Source of the DNA: Pseudoscleropodium purum
Taxonomy: Eukaryota; Streptophyta; Bryopsida; Hypnales; Brachytheciaceae
Length of the DNA stretch: 64,000 nucleotides
NCBI GenBank assembly: GCA_963969395.1
Contig: OZ017798.1
Coordinates: 9,602,173 to 9,666,172, forward strand
Reading direction: 5' to 3'
Both the position numbers and the translations under genes were made by a program. The notes below the pieces were generated by a model. It made no database searches. It had not been told where the DNA came from and worked only from the letters and a program-made list of their open reading frames with translations. Of this stretch, positions 1-12,313 are shown piece after piece (the stretch's first letter is position 1; every line of letters starts with the position of its first letter).

Positions 1-555
1 TGCAGTATAATGCTTTTGCAAGCTAGTGACTACCCATTCATTATCAATCCTTAGCTGTTTGCAACTGCTGTAAGTGTAAACTACAAGAACGATGAATGGA
101 GCTTGATGTATCCTTCAAATATCCAGTATGTCATGCACAGACTTTGCAACGTTAACCTGATCGCATCAGCTTTGCGTCTCTCTTTTCCAACAAGTAATCT
201 AGTAGAGGGAATATAATAGGTAATAGTGTACAACAAAATTGTATTTTCTCTCGTCACGTAACTTGGGAAGTTAGTAGTCTTCTGTAGGGACATTATTTTG
301 GTCCCCTTAATCTACTAAAATGGACTCTCCGAGGTAAACAAGCCCTCACCAAAGAATATCTGAATTCTCTTTCCCGGCCATTAGAATCTTGGAGTCCCTA
401 AATGAAGGAATGTTGGTCCTTAATATCGTAATAGACCAGCCGACGCTTCTGTAAATAGAGTCTCCTTCAATGAATAGGTATTCTACGATATTCGTTGACT
501 CAAAGTAGTTGAGTCTAGAATGTCCAAATCAATTGGTGATTTTCACATTTGACTA
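1..555. other. 3' flank of the PHT4 gene, no gene seen
   Basis: This AT-rich stretch lies downstream of the minus-strand transporter stop codon and probably holds its 3' UTR and terminator region. The short open frames here have no recognisable domain and no splice context. I found no convincing polyadenylation signal by eye. Confidence 0.4.
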
Positions 556-2819
556 CTAATGAAAGACTCGCTCACCCGTTGCAGAGAAGACCCAGAACAC
601 GGTGCTGGCAATGTACATAACCGAAGTCAGGGTGAGAATCGACTGAAACGACCCCAAGCGTTCAATGAAAAGGCCAGTGCCCATGGTGCTAACGATCGCT
701 GCCAAAGTGCCTGCTGTATTAGACATACCTGCGGGATAATCCACACATGTTGGTATGAGTAAGAATTACTTCCGCAGTAGGTTTCGCAATTCTTCTTCCA
801 TTAGAAATGTTGAAAATTCTTACCATGTAGAACACCTGCATACTTGGGCCCAATCTCCTGGTAATTGACGAGGAAACCTGCTTGACTGAAGGCACTTAAG
901 CCCACGGCGGCAGTGAGCCAGGCTGCGGCGACCATGGGATTACTGACGGCGTTCAGTCCCAGGAGCGCCACTGCCGGTCCCAGGAAGCCAATGGATTGCA
1001 TGATCTTGCGTGTGGTTGTCACCGAGACACCAGCTTGCACAAGAGTATCGGAACTGGCACCGGCTATGAAGCCCACGGCGGCCATCATCGCCCAAGGCAA
1101 TGCGCTGAACCATGCCGCGTCCTTGAGGTTCACTCCCAGCACCTGAATACCACCTCAAAATCATCAGTTTAAGGACGATTTACTGTCATTGACCTTGATT
1201 GTGAACGAGGAAGTGAGCACAGTAGCAATCATCGGAGCAGAATGTGCTCACCGTGTTGAAGTACACCGGCATCCATCCCAGCAGAATAAAGTAACCCTGC
1301 ACAAGGAAATAGTCGGTGTCAGCCTTGAAAACCATTATTGGGAGCAACCTGAAGTCACATAATCTAAGCTTGAGCGAATTCGACGTACCCAGTTGTTCAT
1401 GAAGTTGGCCACTATGATGGCCCATGTGGGCAGCTTGGAAAGGAGAAGACGAAAGGGTGGAACAACAGCACTGGATGAGGTAGCTGAATTTCTTGACCCA
1501 GCGGTGGCTACTACATCCTCATTTCCTCGTTTGATGTACTGATACTCCTCCCGTGAAATCCTGGACTGGTTTAGCGGATTGCTAGTGATGGCAGCCAGCC
1601 AAACGACCAGCCACAGTAAACCTGTGAATCCAAATGCCACGAACGGTGCTTTGACGCCGAAACGAGTGGTGAGAAGCGTGGGCGTCAGGATCAGTCCAGA
1701 GACGCTTCCCAGATGGAAACCCGCCATGGTCATTCCCACTGCTCTGGACCTCTCTGTGCGAGGAAACCACCTGGAAACAAAAAACGTGGATGCTCAGCAA
1801 AATTAGGGTCACCAAATCCACCCCGAGATGTCACCACATGCATTCCGAGCGTAGGGGTTACCAATCAAGCGCACTTGGAAATCATGTTGTTCATGCACGG
1901 CATCGCCACACCCTCGGCCAGGCCCATGAGCACTCGAACCGCCAGCAACATGGGCAGCGACTGGTTCGCTGCCCAGGGCGTGAGTACTGTGGCGAGCGAC
2001 CATAACGCTACCCCCCACGCCATGACGCTCTTACCGCCGTAACGGTCCGCCAGCGCTCCTCCCGCAATGGGTGACAGCAGGTACCCCCATAGAAACGACG
2101 ACTGCACGATTCCCACATCAACTGCACTTCAGGGATCAGGATTGAAACGGAGGGTGGTCTACATGAGATGAAGAATGTGGGAGAGATTGATTGATGCATT
2201 GCTGTTCAGACATCAGGGTCGAAAGGGAGGTGATCGAAGGAGATATAGAAGGTGGGAGAGACTGATTGAATTAGCGTACTTGTACAATGCCTGCGAAGCT
2301 CTGGCTCCACCCATGGGTGGCAGACATGGGCACAATGGCGACGGACATGACGACTCGATCAGCGTTGCACAGAGCCATAGCTATGGCCACCATGGCGACC
2401 ACCTTGACTCTCTCCGAAGTGAGAAACGCCAACAACCCCGCTTCCTGATCTTCCACCAGCACCAAATCTGGAGCTCCAGTCAACGCCACCTGACACCGCG
2501 TGCTCTTTGATCCAGTGGGGCAAGGTCGACCTTGGGGTGATAAGATTTGTGAAGAAGACTCGAAATTCTCGTCTGGAGAGGAAATGGGTGCAATTAGGTC
2601 GCGGAGTGCTGCGACAGGGTTTGTGATCCGCTGGGAGAGATGTAACGTCCGAGAACTAAATTGGTATTGATATTTACGTGACGAAACTCTTTGCAAATTC
2701 GTTAATCTCCTTGGTACAGTGTTCTTCGTCATGAGATGTCGTATCAGAGGTCCACTGCGTGCGGGGATGCAAGACGACGCCATCGCCAGCTCCATCTTCA
2801 GTGTGCCGAATGAATACAT
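556..2819 (-). CDS. PHT4: PHT4-type (SLC17-like) plastid anion/phosphate transporter, six exons
   Basis: This is a major-facilitator transporter of the PHT4/ANTR family, which moves phosphate or related organic anions across plastid or other internal membranes. The exons I infer are 2280-2819, 1875-2101, 1389-1770, 1252-1296, 824-1142 and 556-728. All have GT-AG borders, and together they make 1,686 nt, or 561 codons plus a stop, with no internal stop. Landmarks are an N-terminal extension of about 130 residues suited to a transit peptide, then CNADRVVMSVAIVPMSA, SSFLWGYLLSPIAGG, GEGVAMPCMNNM, SKWFPRTERSRA, GYFILLGWMPVYFNT, RKIMQSIGFLGPA and SNTAGTLAAIVSTMGTG. From memory of the family, the second half resembles PHT4;3/PHT4;5 more than PHT4;1. 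The start could instead be the Met at 2783 (MASSCIP). Exon 4 is only 45 nt. The substrate is not visible from sequence. Confidence 0.9.
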
Positions 2820-4628
2820 TAATATCTTCTGGAACCTTCCCCGCTAGACTCACCGCTGGCGGGCTCTGGAAGCAGATGTTTGAAAAGACTTTGGCCGAAA
2901 TGTTCTTGTACGTCAAGAATAAGCATCCGAAGTAGACGTTGATAGGCTAACTGCAAAGGTCTCCCCAAGCTCGACATACAGACGCATGAATCTCTACTCA
3001 ATTGGAAACAGAGATTGGAAGAATGGAAGAGCTAGGTCGAGAGCACACAAGTTATTACATATTACTGCTAGGAGGCAAGTACTCGTGTGCGCACATGCAG
3101 TCGCCTTCGTTTCAACGACATACAACAAAGACCCCAACAAGTCAAAAGCTGAGCCAGCGGCAGTCAGAACTTTAGGCACTCGGTGGTGTATTTACTAGAC
3201 TTCAACTCACACACTTTCACGTCAAAAGTCGTACGAGGTCAATCGACACGCAACACCGCGAAAACATTGAATACAATGTTGAACTCCACCATCGTATCAA
3301 GCAGACCTAACTTGCAGACCACGAACGTAAGGTATCCCAATCTCTTAACCTCTAGCTTACCCATGCCACAGTCTGAGTCCAGCTATGTACAGTACACAGG
3401 AATCCGGCCTCAGAATGTCTGCTCTCATCAAAATGATGTGCACTTGGCTCCCAAACTTCAACTTTGTAAAGACTAGATTTATCGGAGCATTAGCAACATG
3501 CAGAAATAGAAGCACTTTAGATGAGCTGTGTAGGCGGCGCTAGCTGTGATGTTTTAACGGACTGAATGTGGCCTTTTGGATTTCTGGAGCATGGTCTTTG
3601 GCGACAGTACGAGGACAAATGGAAAGACGAGAGAGAAAAGAGATTGGGAGGTGGGCCTAAAGGTAGGCACCAAAACAGGAAAGTTCATGCATCCAATTTC
3701 TGACATGAAGATAACCATTGCCAAGTCCCGAAATAAATACTTGCATATAAGCTTATGTGCAGTGGTGGATAGAGATGAGGAGGCAAGGGTCAAGTCATGA
3801 CGGTCCCAATTCAACAACTCGCTTGTTCGCACTTCTCAGAGTTTTGGACTTCCGTCAACCATGCTTTGGTTGTGCCCCTTGAATAGTCAAGCTATGGGAG
3901 CTTTACAGAAATTGTGATGATCTCATTTTGAAGCTGCCGTGAGAGTTTTGATTAGGGGTCATAACATTCTTGAAGTGGGGGTGGAGGGTGGTGCTTTTGA
4001 GAAGAAAAAAAAGAAGGATATTGGAACTCTAACCTTATAAACCAATCACCAAGGTAGTTAGCCAAAAAAATCATTTACTTAAGGTAGCAGCACCTATAAC
4101 CATGAATTTAATGGTTTTGAAGATGGTTTTTATTAACAGACATCCAACAAATTATTGGACCTATTAGCAAGAAAAAAGTAATTCCTTCGTACTTTCAAAT
4201 GTATTATTTGGAAACTATGAGAATAAATTGTGAATTTTTAAAGAGTTGATACAAATGCACCTAATATCAACACAAGGGATCTGATATTTAAATGTAGTAC
4301 ATCCTTGTAATCACATATATTTACTTTCCAAGATTTTCCAAGATTTTAGAGGTGACAATTATGGATACATAGAAGGTTATGGTTATTATTACTTTATTGG
4401 ATGTGAAGGTGCATTATTGATCTTAACTTCCAAAGGACCAAGTGTTCATTCCATAAACACTTGAAAACTTATGCAGGGCATACAAAGTTAAGTTTTATTG
4501 GACATTCACATAATTTTGACACAAGATGTGAACATGTATTTTACTAGTGGAAATATTCTTTTTTAGATTTAGTATCTAGATCAAAAATCATGTTGTCTCA
4601 AAAAATTTGGACAACTTGAGCAATTTAG

Positions 4629-4885
4629 ACATCTTTTGCTAAAATCTTTTGCTAAAATCTCATTCATTTGACTTTTGAAATTTGGCATGTATGACTGTAA
4701 TTGATAATTATGGCATAAATTTTCTAAAATAAATGACATTTAATTTTCAAATTACATTCTAAGAAGACATCTTTTGCTAAAACCTCATACATTTGACTTT
4801 TGGGCATGTATGACTATAATTGATAATTATGGCATAAATTTTCTAAAAAAAATAAAATAAAATTCTCAAATCACATTCTAAAAAG
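4629..4885. repeat. Two-copy direct repeat, unit about 138 bp
   Basis: A segment that starts acatcttttgctaaaa and contains ggcatgtatgact and ataattatggcataaat occurs at 4629-4766 and again from 4767. The second copy has small deletions. The two copies abut head to tail, so this is a simple tandem duplication in non-coding DNA. Confidence 0.8.
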
Positions 4886-5049
4886 AGCCAAACCATATTA
4901 GCTATATTGGGGTAATTTTAAGAAAAAATATTTTATTTTGACTTCAAACCCTATTATCTTGCAATTTGTGAAATCAAAGTTCTTGAAATATTTTTGGCTT
5001 ATTCCAAATGTTTGTCTTTAACTTTTTATTGTTTGAATTTGAAATAAAA

Positions 5050-5305
5050 AACCAAAAATCAACTAGTATATTGCCAATTATTCATTTAACCACCTTGCAT
5101 TGAAGATGAAAGAATTCATCAAAAATCAACTAGTATGTTGCCAATTCACTTAACCTCCTTGCATTGTAAGGTGAAAGAATCCATCAAAAATTGACTAGAG
5201 TGTTGCCAATTCATGTAACCTCCTTACACTATAAGGTGAAAGAATTCATCAAATATCGACTAGTATATTGCCAATTCACTTAACTTCCTTGCATTGTAGG
5301 GTGAT
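5050..5305. repeat. Tandem repeat, about 65-67 bp unit, four copies
   Basis: The core actagtatattgccaatt, followed by a cacttaacctccttgcatt type stretch and ggtgaaagaattcatc, recurs with actag at 5062, 5129, 5194 and 5259. Copies differ by a few substitutions. No coding potential is apparent. Confidence 0.85.
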
Positions 5306-7904
5306 TTAAAGTAAGCTAAACTCCATATTTGCTTCTAAAATTTTGCATGAATGTACCTATCAAGATTTAGAATACAATGAAGGGGAGATTCAAATTTATG
5401 GAGAACAAAAATCTTGCTTAAAGAGAGCTTGAAGTTTGATGACCCCATTATGCAGTAATGAAAAAAAAATCACACTTCAAACGTTATAATCTTTCAATCC
5501 ACTTAGCCAAATGGGTTGAAAATTTTCATAGTATTCTATTGTACTTTTTTATGATTAAATTTTTTTAAATTTTGAACAATAATCTAAAAAGTGGCAATTT
5601 TTGACAAATTCCTTTGAAAAACACTTGGCCTCGTCTTATGTGGGTTAAGAAGAACCTTGATAGTGAATCATTGGACACATTTTGTCTTCAACAACATTAT
5701 AGGATTAAGACCAATGTAAATGAAGAATATAATCATGATGTATGTAGTTTTACAAATTAAGTCTATAGACCTAAGTAGGAAGTGTTTTAGAGATACAAAT
5801 ACATTGTTATAGAATAATTGTAGGAATTCATGTTTGATTATTTAACATGATGTTCCAAAATGCAATATCAACCTCTAAATAAATAAAAGTTTTTTTGGTG
5901 AATAAATGTGCCAAAGGTCATTGTAAGATGAAGAGGGAACTAGATGCAAAGCTCAAGTTCTTCCAAGACCATAATCCAACTTATAGATGCCGATCTAGAA
6001 TATTATAAAAAATAAATAAAAAATCTGAAAATGATTGATTGTATAAAATGCAAGCTATATAATAGCATTTGAAGTGAAACAAAAAGTAAGTTTTTGTACA
6101 CTATCATAGTTTTAAGATAAGTTTCATTGATGAAAAATATCTCTAAAAATAAATGTCAGTTTTTATTTTAAATCATTTTTCAACAACAAAACTTACGCAT
6201 AGAAAAAGATCATATGGAACTTTTTAATTTTTAGCATTTACAAAAACATTTTGAAAACAAAAAATATATTTGGCAAAGATGTATCATCCTGGCCCTTTAC
6301 TTAAATTACATTGCAGATTCCACAAAATTTTGATTCTTCTTGGTATGAATTTTTGTAGCATTCAAATTAAAGCTAAATTAAGTTCAATATAATGGCAAGC
6401 ATATTAGTTTCTTATAAGTCAATTTTTAGAGGGAATTGAAGGATGTATATTCAATGAAATCTTGTGATATTATACTTAGCAGATACATCTATACAAATCT
6501 CAAAACACTTATTTTTTTCATGTGGATTTTGATGACTTTAGTTTTCAATTGCCAATTCAAAGATTACAACTTGTTTTTGAAGTATGAATTGAATAAATAT
6601 TAAATTCTAAAATATTTCAATTTAATAAATTTATTTAAATCTCATTTTATTAAAAGAATCCTATTTGTTACAAATTATAATAACAAAAGATCTAATCATT
6701 GGAGATTTTGCATTTTATTAGTTCTCCTATTTAAAAAGTTATTATATCCTTAATTGTTCCAACATAATAAAATACTTCCTTCATTCCAAAATGATTTTTT
6801 GATTCCCTTTAATTGTATTGCAATAAGAATAATACTATACTTTGAAAATGGTTGCAAAAATTCAAAGTTTCAAGAAGATAGGAGTACACTAAACTCTACT
6901 AACTATTTGAAATGAGTTGAAATAATGTTATTTTTAAGGTTTAGGATTGAACATTAATTTGTCCAACCAAAAGATCATTTGGGATAGAATGAATAATACA
7001 CTCACTAATCACTCTATGTTAACACTTTTAGATACTCTAAAAATTTAGCTTATCCTCAAAGGTCCTATTTGGAACCTCTTAGAAATGATTAATAAGATCA
7101 CTTGAGAATATCAATGGTTGGGATGACAAAGCCTTTGAACCATACAATAAGACTATAGGCTAAGTTGGACATTGTCTTTCTACAAATCAGCATAGACATG
7201 AAACACTCTATATTACATTGTCCATAACCAAACAATCAAGGATTTCAACATGTCCTTGTTGTATCTAGATTTGACAAACATGGAAGACACACCAAAGATT
7301 GTACTGTAGTAAATTCCTACTCTCTTTGCAATACCCATAGCAAATACATTGAAGAGGGGGGAGAAATATGTTATATACATGAACTTTCCTTGATTCATTT
7401 GTGCTATTATTGCACATGTGACAACATGCTCTTTTGCAATGGATTCTACTTTTAGATCATGTGGAAATATTTCAAGAATTCATTGCAAGATAAAGAAAGG
7501 AGCACTCAAAATATGTATGCAAATATCTTCTTATTTTGAGCATTCAAATTGTATTTTGATTTCTTGATTAACCATATTGCCATTACAAATATCCAATTTT
7601 GTTTAGCACAACACTCTCAATAGTTCCTTGTATGCAAACAAAAATTCTCATCCCAATTTCATTTCATAAAGCACATGGATATTTGTATATGTAGAATGGA
7701 TCATTGTACTGTACCCAATAGTAGAGAGCAGTACCAATCAAGTTCCAGTTTTTTTTGCCTTCCTGAGTAATTATTGGAGATCTCAAGGCAATCAAACAGC
7801 TCAAACTTATCAACAGAGTCTATGTCCGGTAATAACAAAGCAAGCTAGGTCATGAAGAGCACCCACAATGCTGTGCTGTTATTGAGCCATAATTTCATGC
7901 TCTT

Positions 7905-10900
7905 CTATGTGATCAATCCATCAAGAAACGAGTCCAGATGTGTGTTGCTGTAGGCGTATTTTGCAGCTGTTTGCTTGAGCTCCGCTGCTCGAGTGCGGAA
8001 GGCCTGGCCTTCCGCCTGATGCATGACCAGACGCACCACCCTCTGGATCTCCTCCCTGCGCACAAAGCCCCTCCTTTCTTTCTCTTCCTGCAGCTCTGCT
8101 GCCACCTTCAGTGTGTCAATCAGGTACCTGTGCCCACCCACTCCAAAAAGGTCAATTTCGGTACATTGGTGCGACTCATAGTACCAAAATTGTGATATTC
8201 CCAAGTAGAAAGCTCACTCTAACTAGGATTTAAGCTTCAGAGATGCCCGTCCTGAAAAAGTGCCAACGCCATGAATATATGCCAGTATTACGAACTTGGT
8301 GTTCAATTTCTTGGTCAAACCAGGACACCCACAGCTCTTTAACATCACATCGTTTTTCCTCTCTCCAAAACCAAAACTCACTCTGCTTTGTCACAACTGA
8401 TCTGCATACAAATGGAATACTGAATTGGACAAGTATGACAAATGTTGACAGTTTGACAAGTGCTTGCATACAAAGGGCTCTAAACCACCTTCGTCACTAC
8501 ACTGTTACTCTTACAAGCAACACCATTGATTATCACGATGTTGCATCACGACATGTCGTCATGTGGATTTTGGCTGTGATATTTAACAAGGTTTCGGTGT
8601 ATCACTACTAACAATCTTAGATTGCGCACGAAGTCATTTCAAATTAGATTCTCAATACGTGTTCCCAACATAACGTGCATATAGGAGTTCTCCATTCAGA
8701 TCTGTATACAACATGAGAGACATCCAGGGAACCTTGCTAATCCACAGGGACCGTGCACTTAGAGAGGAAATAAGACCAGAGAAGAGTAACCAAATTAAGA
8801 TATGTTGAGAAAATGAAAACTAAGCAAGAGAGACTCTGAAAGCGTGAAAAGTAGGGGAACCTGGCAGTCATCCACTGCTCGTACTGCTGCGGCCAAGCAA
8901 TGATCGGCACGCCACTTGTAACACTCTCCAGCACGGCGTTCCAGCCGCAGTGGGACAGGAATGCACCACAAGCTGGGTGTCGTAAGATATGAATCTGAGG
9001 AACCACCGTCGTCACCACCTTGCCCTGCTTCCGTGTGCGTTCCTCGAACCCTGTCATCATCACCCATGTGCAAAACCAATCCACGTTCATCAGAGAAACG
9101 ACTCCAACCTTTTCGAGATCAACTTGCATCAAGACTCTATTTGAGTAACATTCAAACCAATTAGAATATCTTAACCCGGGAGAGAGACAAAGTAACCCCT
9201 CGAAGATGAACAGGTATATCCAAATAACCCAACTATACTCTCCTCCAATTTCAATCCTCCATCACAGTGTCGATCATCCTATCCCTCTTATGCTTGAAAT
9301 ATTTCCCTTTGGCATGAATGAGGACAATGATCTCAGACCATGATGCCTTCCTTATAGAAAGTCTAAGTGATGCATCTACTACGAATGACACAAATATCCA
9401 CTCTCAAAGTTTTGCTTTCCCAACCATAAAAGTAAAAACCATAACAGCAAGGAAAATAACTTATATTGCTTTTAGAAAGGGTTTGCATTCTTTGCCTTTC
9501 AAATGTCAAAATGTGTAAATGACTTAAATACATATTTCATCTACATTTACTTTTAGAGAGAAGTTGTAACTTGGACTTGAATATCATCTTAATCCCAATT
9601 ACTACGTTTGGACATTCAATGAATTTGCATACAATATCAAATGATGGAAACTTAGGTGCATGGAAAGCCTCTTTCAATTGCAAACAAGATTGAACCAATA
9701 ATACAAATTGTGCTCAATGCTTAGAATGTGGGGTTTTAAAATTCTCCAACCATAGCTTTGAGATTGAAAGCAAGAGTAGATGATCATAACCTGGAGGCAA
9801 CAACTCAAAAACATGAGGAGGTGCAGGTTGATTCGGTCGCTTAATATGAGTTCCAGCTGACCACAAAAATGTTTGTTTGCTCAACTCCAAAGCGAAGGCT
9901 ATCTCTTGAATCCGCTCCATTTCATTCTTTACTAAAGTTCCAAACCCAATGTACAATACTGAGCGTAGGGGTTGCAAGTCTAACCATTGCATGAGAGTTC
10001 TGTTTTCTTCACTAATTTCATCTACAACCACTCCAACACCTACAAAAGTGAAATCATTTGGAAGAAGGAGAGGCCCGATTGGAATGACCTTAGGAACCTG
10101 TAGGCACAGCATTAGTGTCTATTCATTGTCTTGTTGCAATTGAAGAAGAACTAATTACTAATTGGTATAGGAATGATGGAATAATATGTATTTCTTCACA
10201 AATAGAAGACAAGGCATGCACAAGTTGATGTAGAGAACTTTGAAGATGAAAAAATATTCACTTCCAAAGTTCACAAGAAGACATAGCAAAACTTAGCATT
10301 TTAGAGGGGCACATACCTGTTGTTCACTTGATGCTTGCAAAAGAAGGTTGTCAAAGGCAACAAAACAATCCTCTTCAAGTTCACGGAATGTATTGACTAA
10401 GACAATTGGGGCTTCATAAGCCCGTCTTGACATGCGGAGCTGGAGATCATATGAACCTGTTTTGATGAATTTCTCATCCTTGAGATCTGACACCAAATCA
10501 GATGGGTGCAATGGAAATTTAAATCCAGGGATTGGAATTGGCACCATTTGATTTTCCTCACTGAGAGGTAATCTCCCTTCTGCTACTAAATTTGGCACCT
10601 GCAAGCATTCATTGTTTGTAATAATCATTGAAGTAAATCTTTCAATTGCCAACATTTAGACAATTTAATATGAGGATGATTAAGATGATTTCAACTATGA
10701 TTACCTTACTCTTTTGAAGCTCACAACATGGGATACATTGTGTGAACATCATTGAAGCTAAAACTTTAGAACCAAGTGAATGAATAGAAAAACAATTTCA
10801 ATTGTAAAAAGCTATAAAATCAAGGAAATTCAATAGTTTCAATGAGAACAATTGCAATCAAACACTAAAGTTTCATACATATGTTAGGCTATTTGGAGAA

Positions 10901-12015
10901 GATGTTTGGATGTCACTCAAGTTTCATACATATGTAAGGTTATTTGGAGAAGATGATTGGATGTCATTAGGGTTTGGCAACAAATGAATGAAAAAATTGT
11001 GTTAGATGAAAGAAAGGCAAATAAAATTGTGACACCCTTTGCATCTCTTATTCTAAATGCAAATTATGTTCCAATTTTCATTAGTCACATTATCATCTGC
11101 ACAATTTTCTAATCCTTTGTTTTTGTTAAACATCCAAACAAATTCTCAATGAAAAATCTTGCAACTTGATGACACCATTTTGGTACTCGGGGGAGTACAA
11201 AAGTTCAGCGACTTCATTGAACCCACTGTGACTCCTCCCAATCCTTGTTGCATTACAACCGGCTTCCTTCATTCTAGTCTTCTAAATGAAGTGCATGGTG
11301 TGACCAACCCCTGTCACCAACGATTTCATTTATGCATTGGAATGGTCAAGTATTCACCCTAGCTAGCTACACATCTTCCTCCGCAATCCAGTTCTGGCAA
11401 ACCTAAAGAAAGACTAACGTATCCATGTTTCTTAGTTTCTGCAATTCGAGTTCTGTAGCAAGAGTGTTGAATTGCAATGGTTGTCCTCCGAGTTTGATCT
11501 AATAAGAGGAGATGACAAGTGCGGAGTGAGTGCATACGTACGTGGAGCATGAGCGACAGATTCGACGCAGGTTGAATGTGCAGCACAAATCGCGGAATCC
11601 CAAACTCCTTCGCCAACTCCTGCGTCCACCCCACCAGCATATCCGACACCACACAACACGGCTTCGGCACCGTCGCCATCAGCAACCCTAAATGCTTTCC
11701 AAACGCACTCACGAAAATCTTCTCCGACGCCACCTCCATGATCGTCTTCCTAAACCCTTGCAAACTGGCATCGTAAATCCCATCCTCCACGGGGACGAGG
11801 TCTATGGAGTCGCCCGCAGCGAGGAGCCGCGGGGTCGTACGCCAGTACAGCGCGTTGGTCCACACCTGGCGAACGTGGTAGGAAGCGCTGAGGATGGTCA
11901 CTTTGATGGAGAGAGAGGCGAGGCGGAAGGCGAAGTCGAACATGGGGAGGGAGTGGCTGGGACCGAAAATGGGGACGAGGACGATGTGCGCGCGGTACTT
12001 CGGGGGGTGGCCCAT
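7905..12015 (-). CDS. UDP-glycosyltransferase family 1, copy A, five exons
   Basis: This GT1 enzyme would transfer a sugar from a UDP-sugar to a small acceptor in the cytosol. The exons I infer are 11542-12015, 10317-10598, 9791-10097, 8861-9050 and 7905-8127. They total 1,476 nt, or 491 aa, in one open frame, close to the usual GT1 length. The start is the Met of MGHPPKYRAH, conserved in all three copies. The likely catalytic His is H21 (GPSHSLPM) and its Asp partner D125 (VVSDMLVGW). The C-terminal PSPG box runs from about residue 370 to 413 and contains HILRHP, FLSHCGWNAVLES and GVPIIAWPQQYEQ. The Trp that normally opens the box is Val (TTVVPQ). The acceptor cannot be predicted. The 3' neighbour on the array is copy B, in the same orientation. 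Confidence 0.9.
8548..8559. repeat. 12-bp perfect palindrome in UGT-A intron 4
   Basis: The palindrome acgacatgtcgt lies in the last intron and recurs at the matching place in copies B (17027-17038) and C (27065-27076), inside a longer conserved stretch. It may simply be inherited intron sequence, or it may be a retained regulatory site. Confidence 0.5.
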
Positions 12016-12183
12016 CGCTGCTGCAGCTAACAATGAAGTGCGAATGGAGCTCTCGCTAGTTGTAGGGATGCACTGCCTTTGGGGAGAGCAGTTGCGGAAT
12101 TGGGAGAGGTTATTGGAAAGTGGGTCACTAGCTTTGATTTTGATGGACAACGCAGAGAGCAGGTTTTGGGGTTCGGAAGAAGA

Positions 12184-12313
12184 CTGCGCAGGATCACGAG
12201 AAGAAAAGGCTGCGCAGGATCACGAGAAGGGAAGGCTGTGTTGGATCAAGAGAAGAGAAGGCTTCGCAGGATCACGAGAAGAGAAGTCTGCGCAGGATCA
12301 GGAGAAGAGAAGC
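12184..12313. repeat. Minisatellite upstream of UGT-A: five 26-bp units
   Basis: Five consecutive 26-bp units follow the pattern ctgcgcaggatcacgagaag plus six bases. The array begins 169 bp upstream of the UGT-A start codon. On the gene's own strand it reads as a pyrimidine-rich tract. The same array type sits upstream of copies B and C, so it predates the duplication. It lies in the promoter or 5' UTR. Confidence 0.9.

Larger units (their letters stand above)
2820..7904. other. Intergenic, AT-rich, no gene seen
   Basis: The first kilobase is less AT-rich and would contain the promoter and 5' UTR of the minus-strand PHT4 gene. I see no clear TATA box close to its start. From about 3.9 kb onward the DNA is strongly AT-rich, has only short chance frames, and includes two small tandem repeats listed separately. 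I recognise no transposon ends or protein remnants. Confidence 0.5.

Noticed and set aside
559..2510. Several plus-strand and alternative-frame open frames over the PHT4 gene
   Set aside because: They are antisense or out-of-frame shadows of the transporter exons, which alone give a continuous 561-codon product.
3183..3832. Open frames of 74-97 codons upstream of PHT4
   Set aside because: No domain or paralogue is visible, and the position fits the promoter and 5' UTR of the transporter.
8795..9079. Alternative-frame open frames over UGT exon 4 (also 17213-17590 and 27328-27591)
   Set aside because: They overlap the PSPG-coding exon in another frame and run on into introns. The frame with PSPG residues is the real one.
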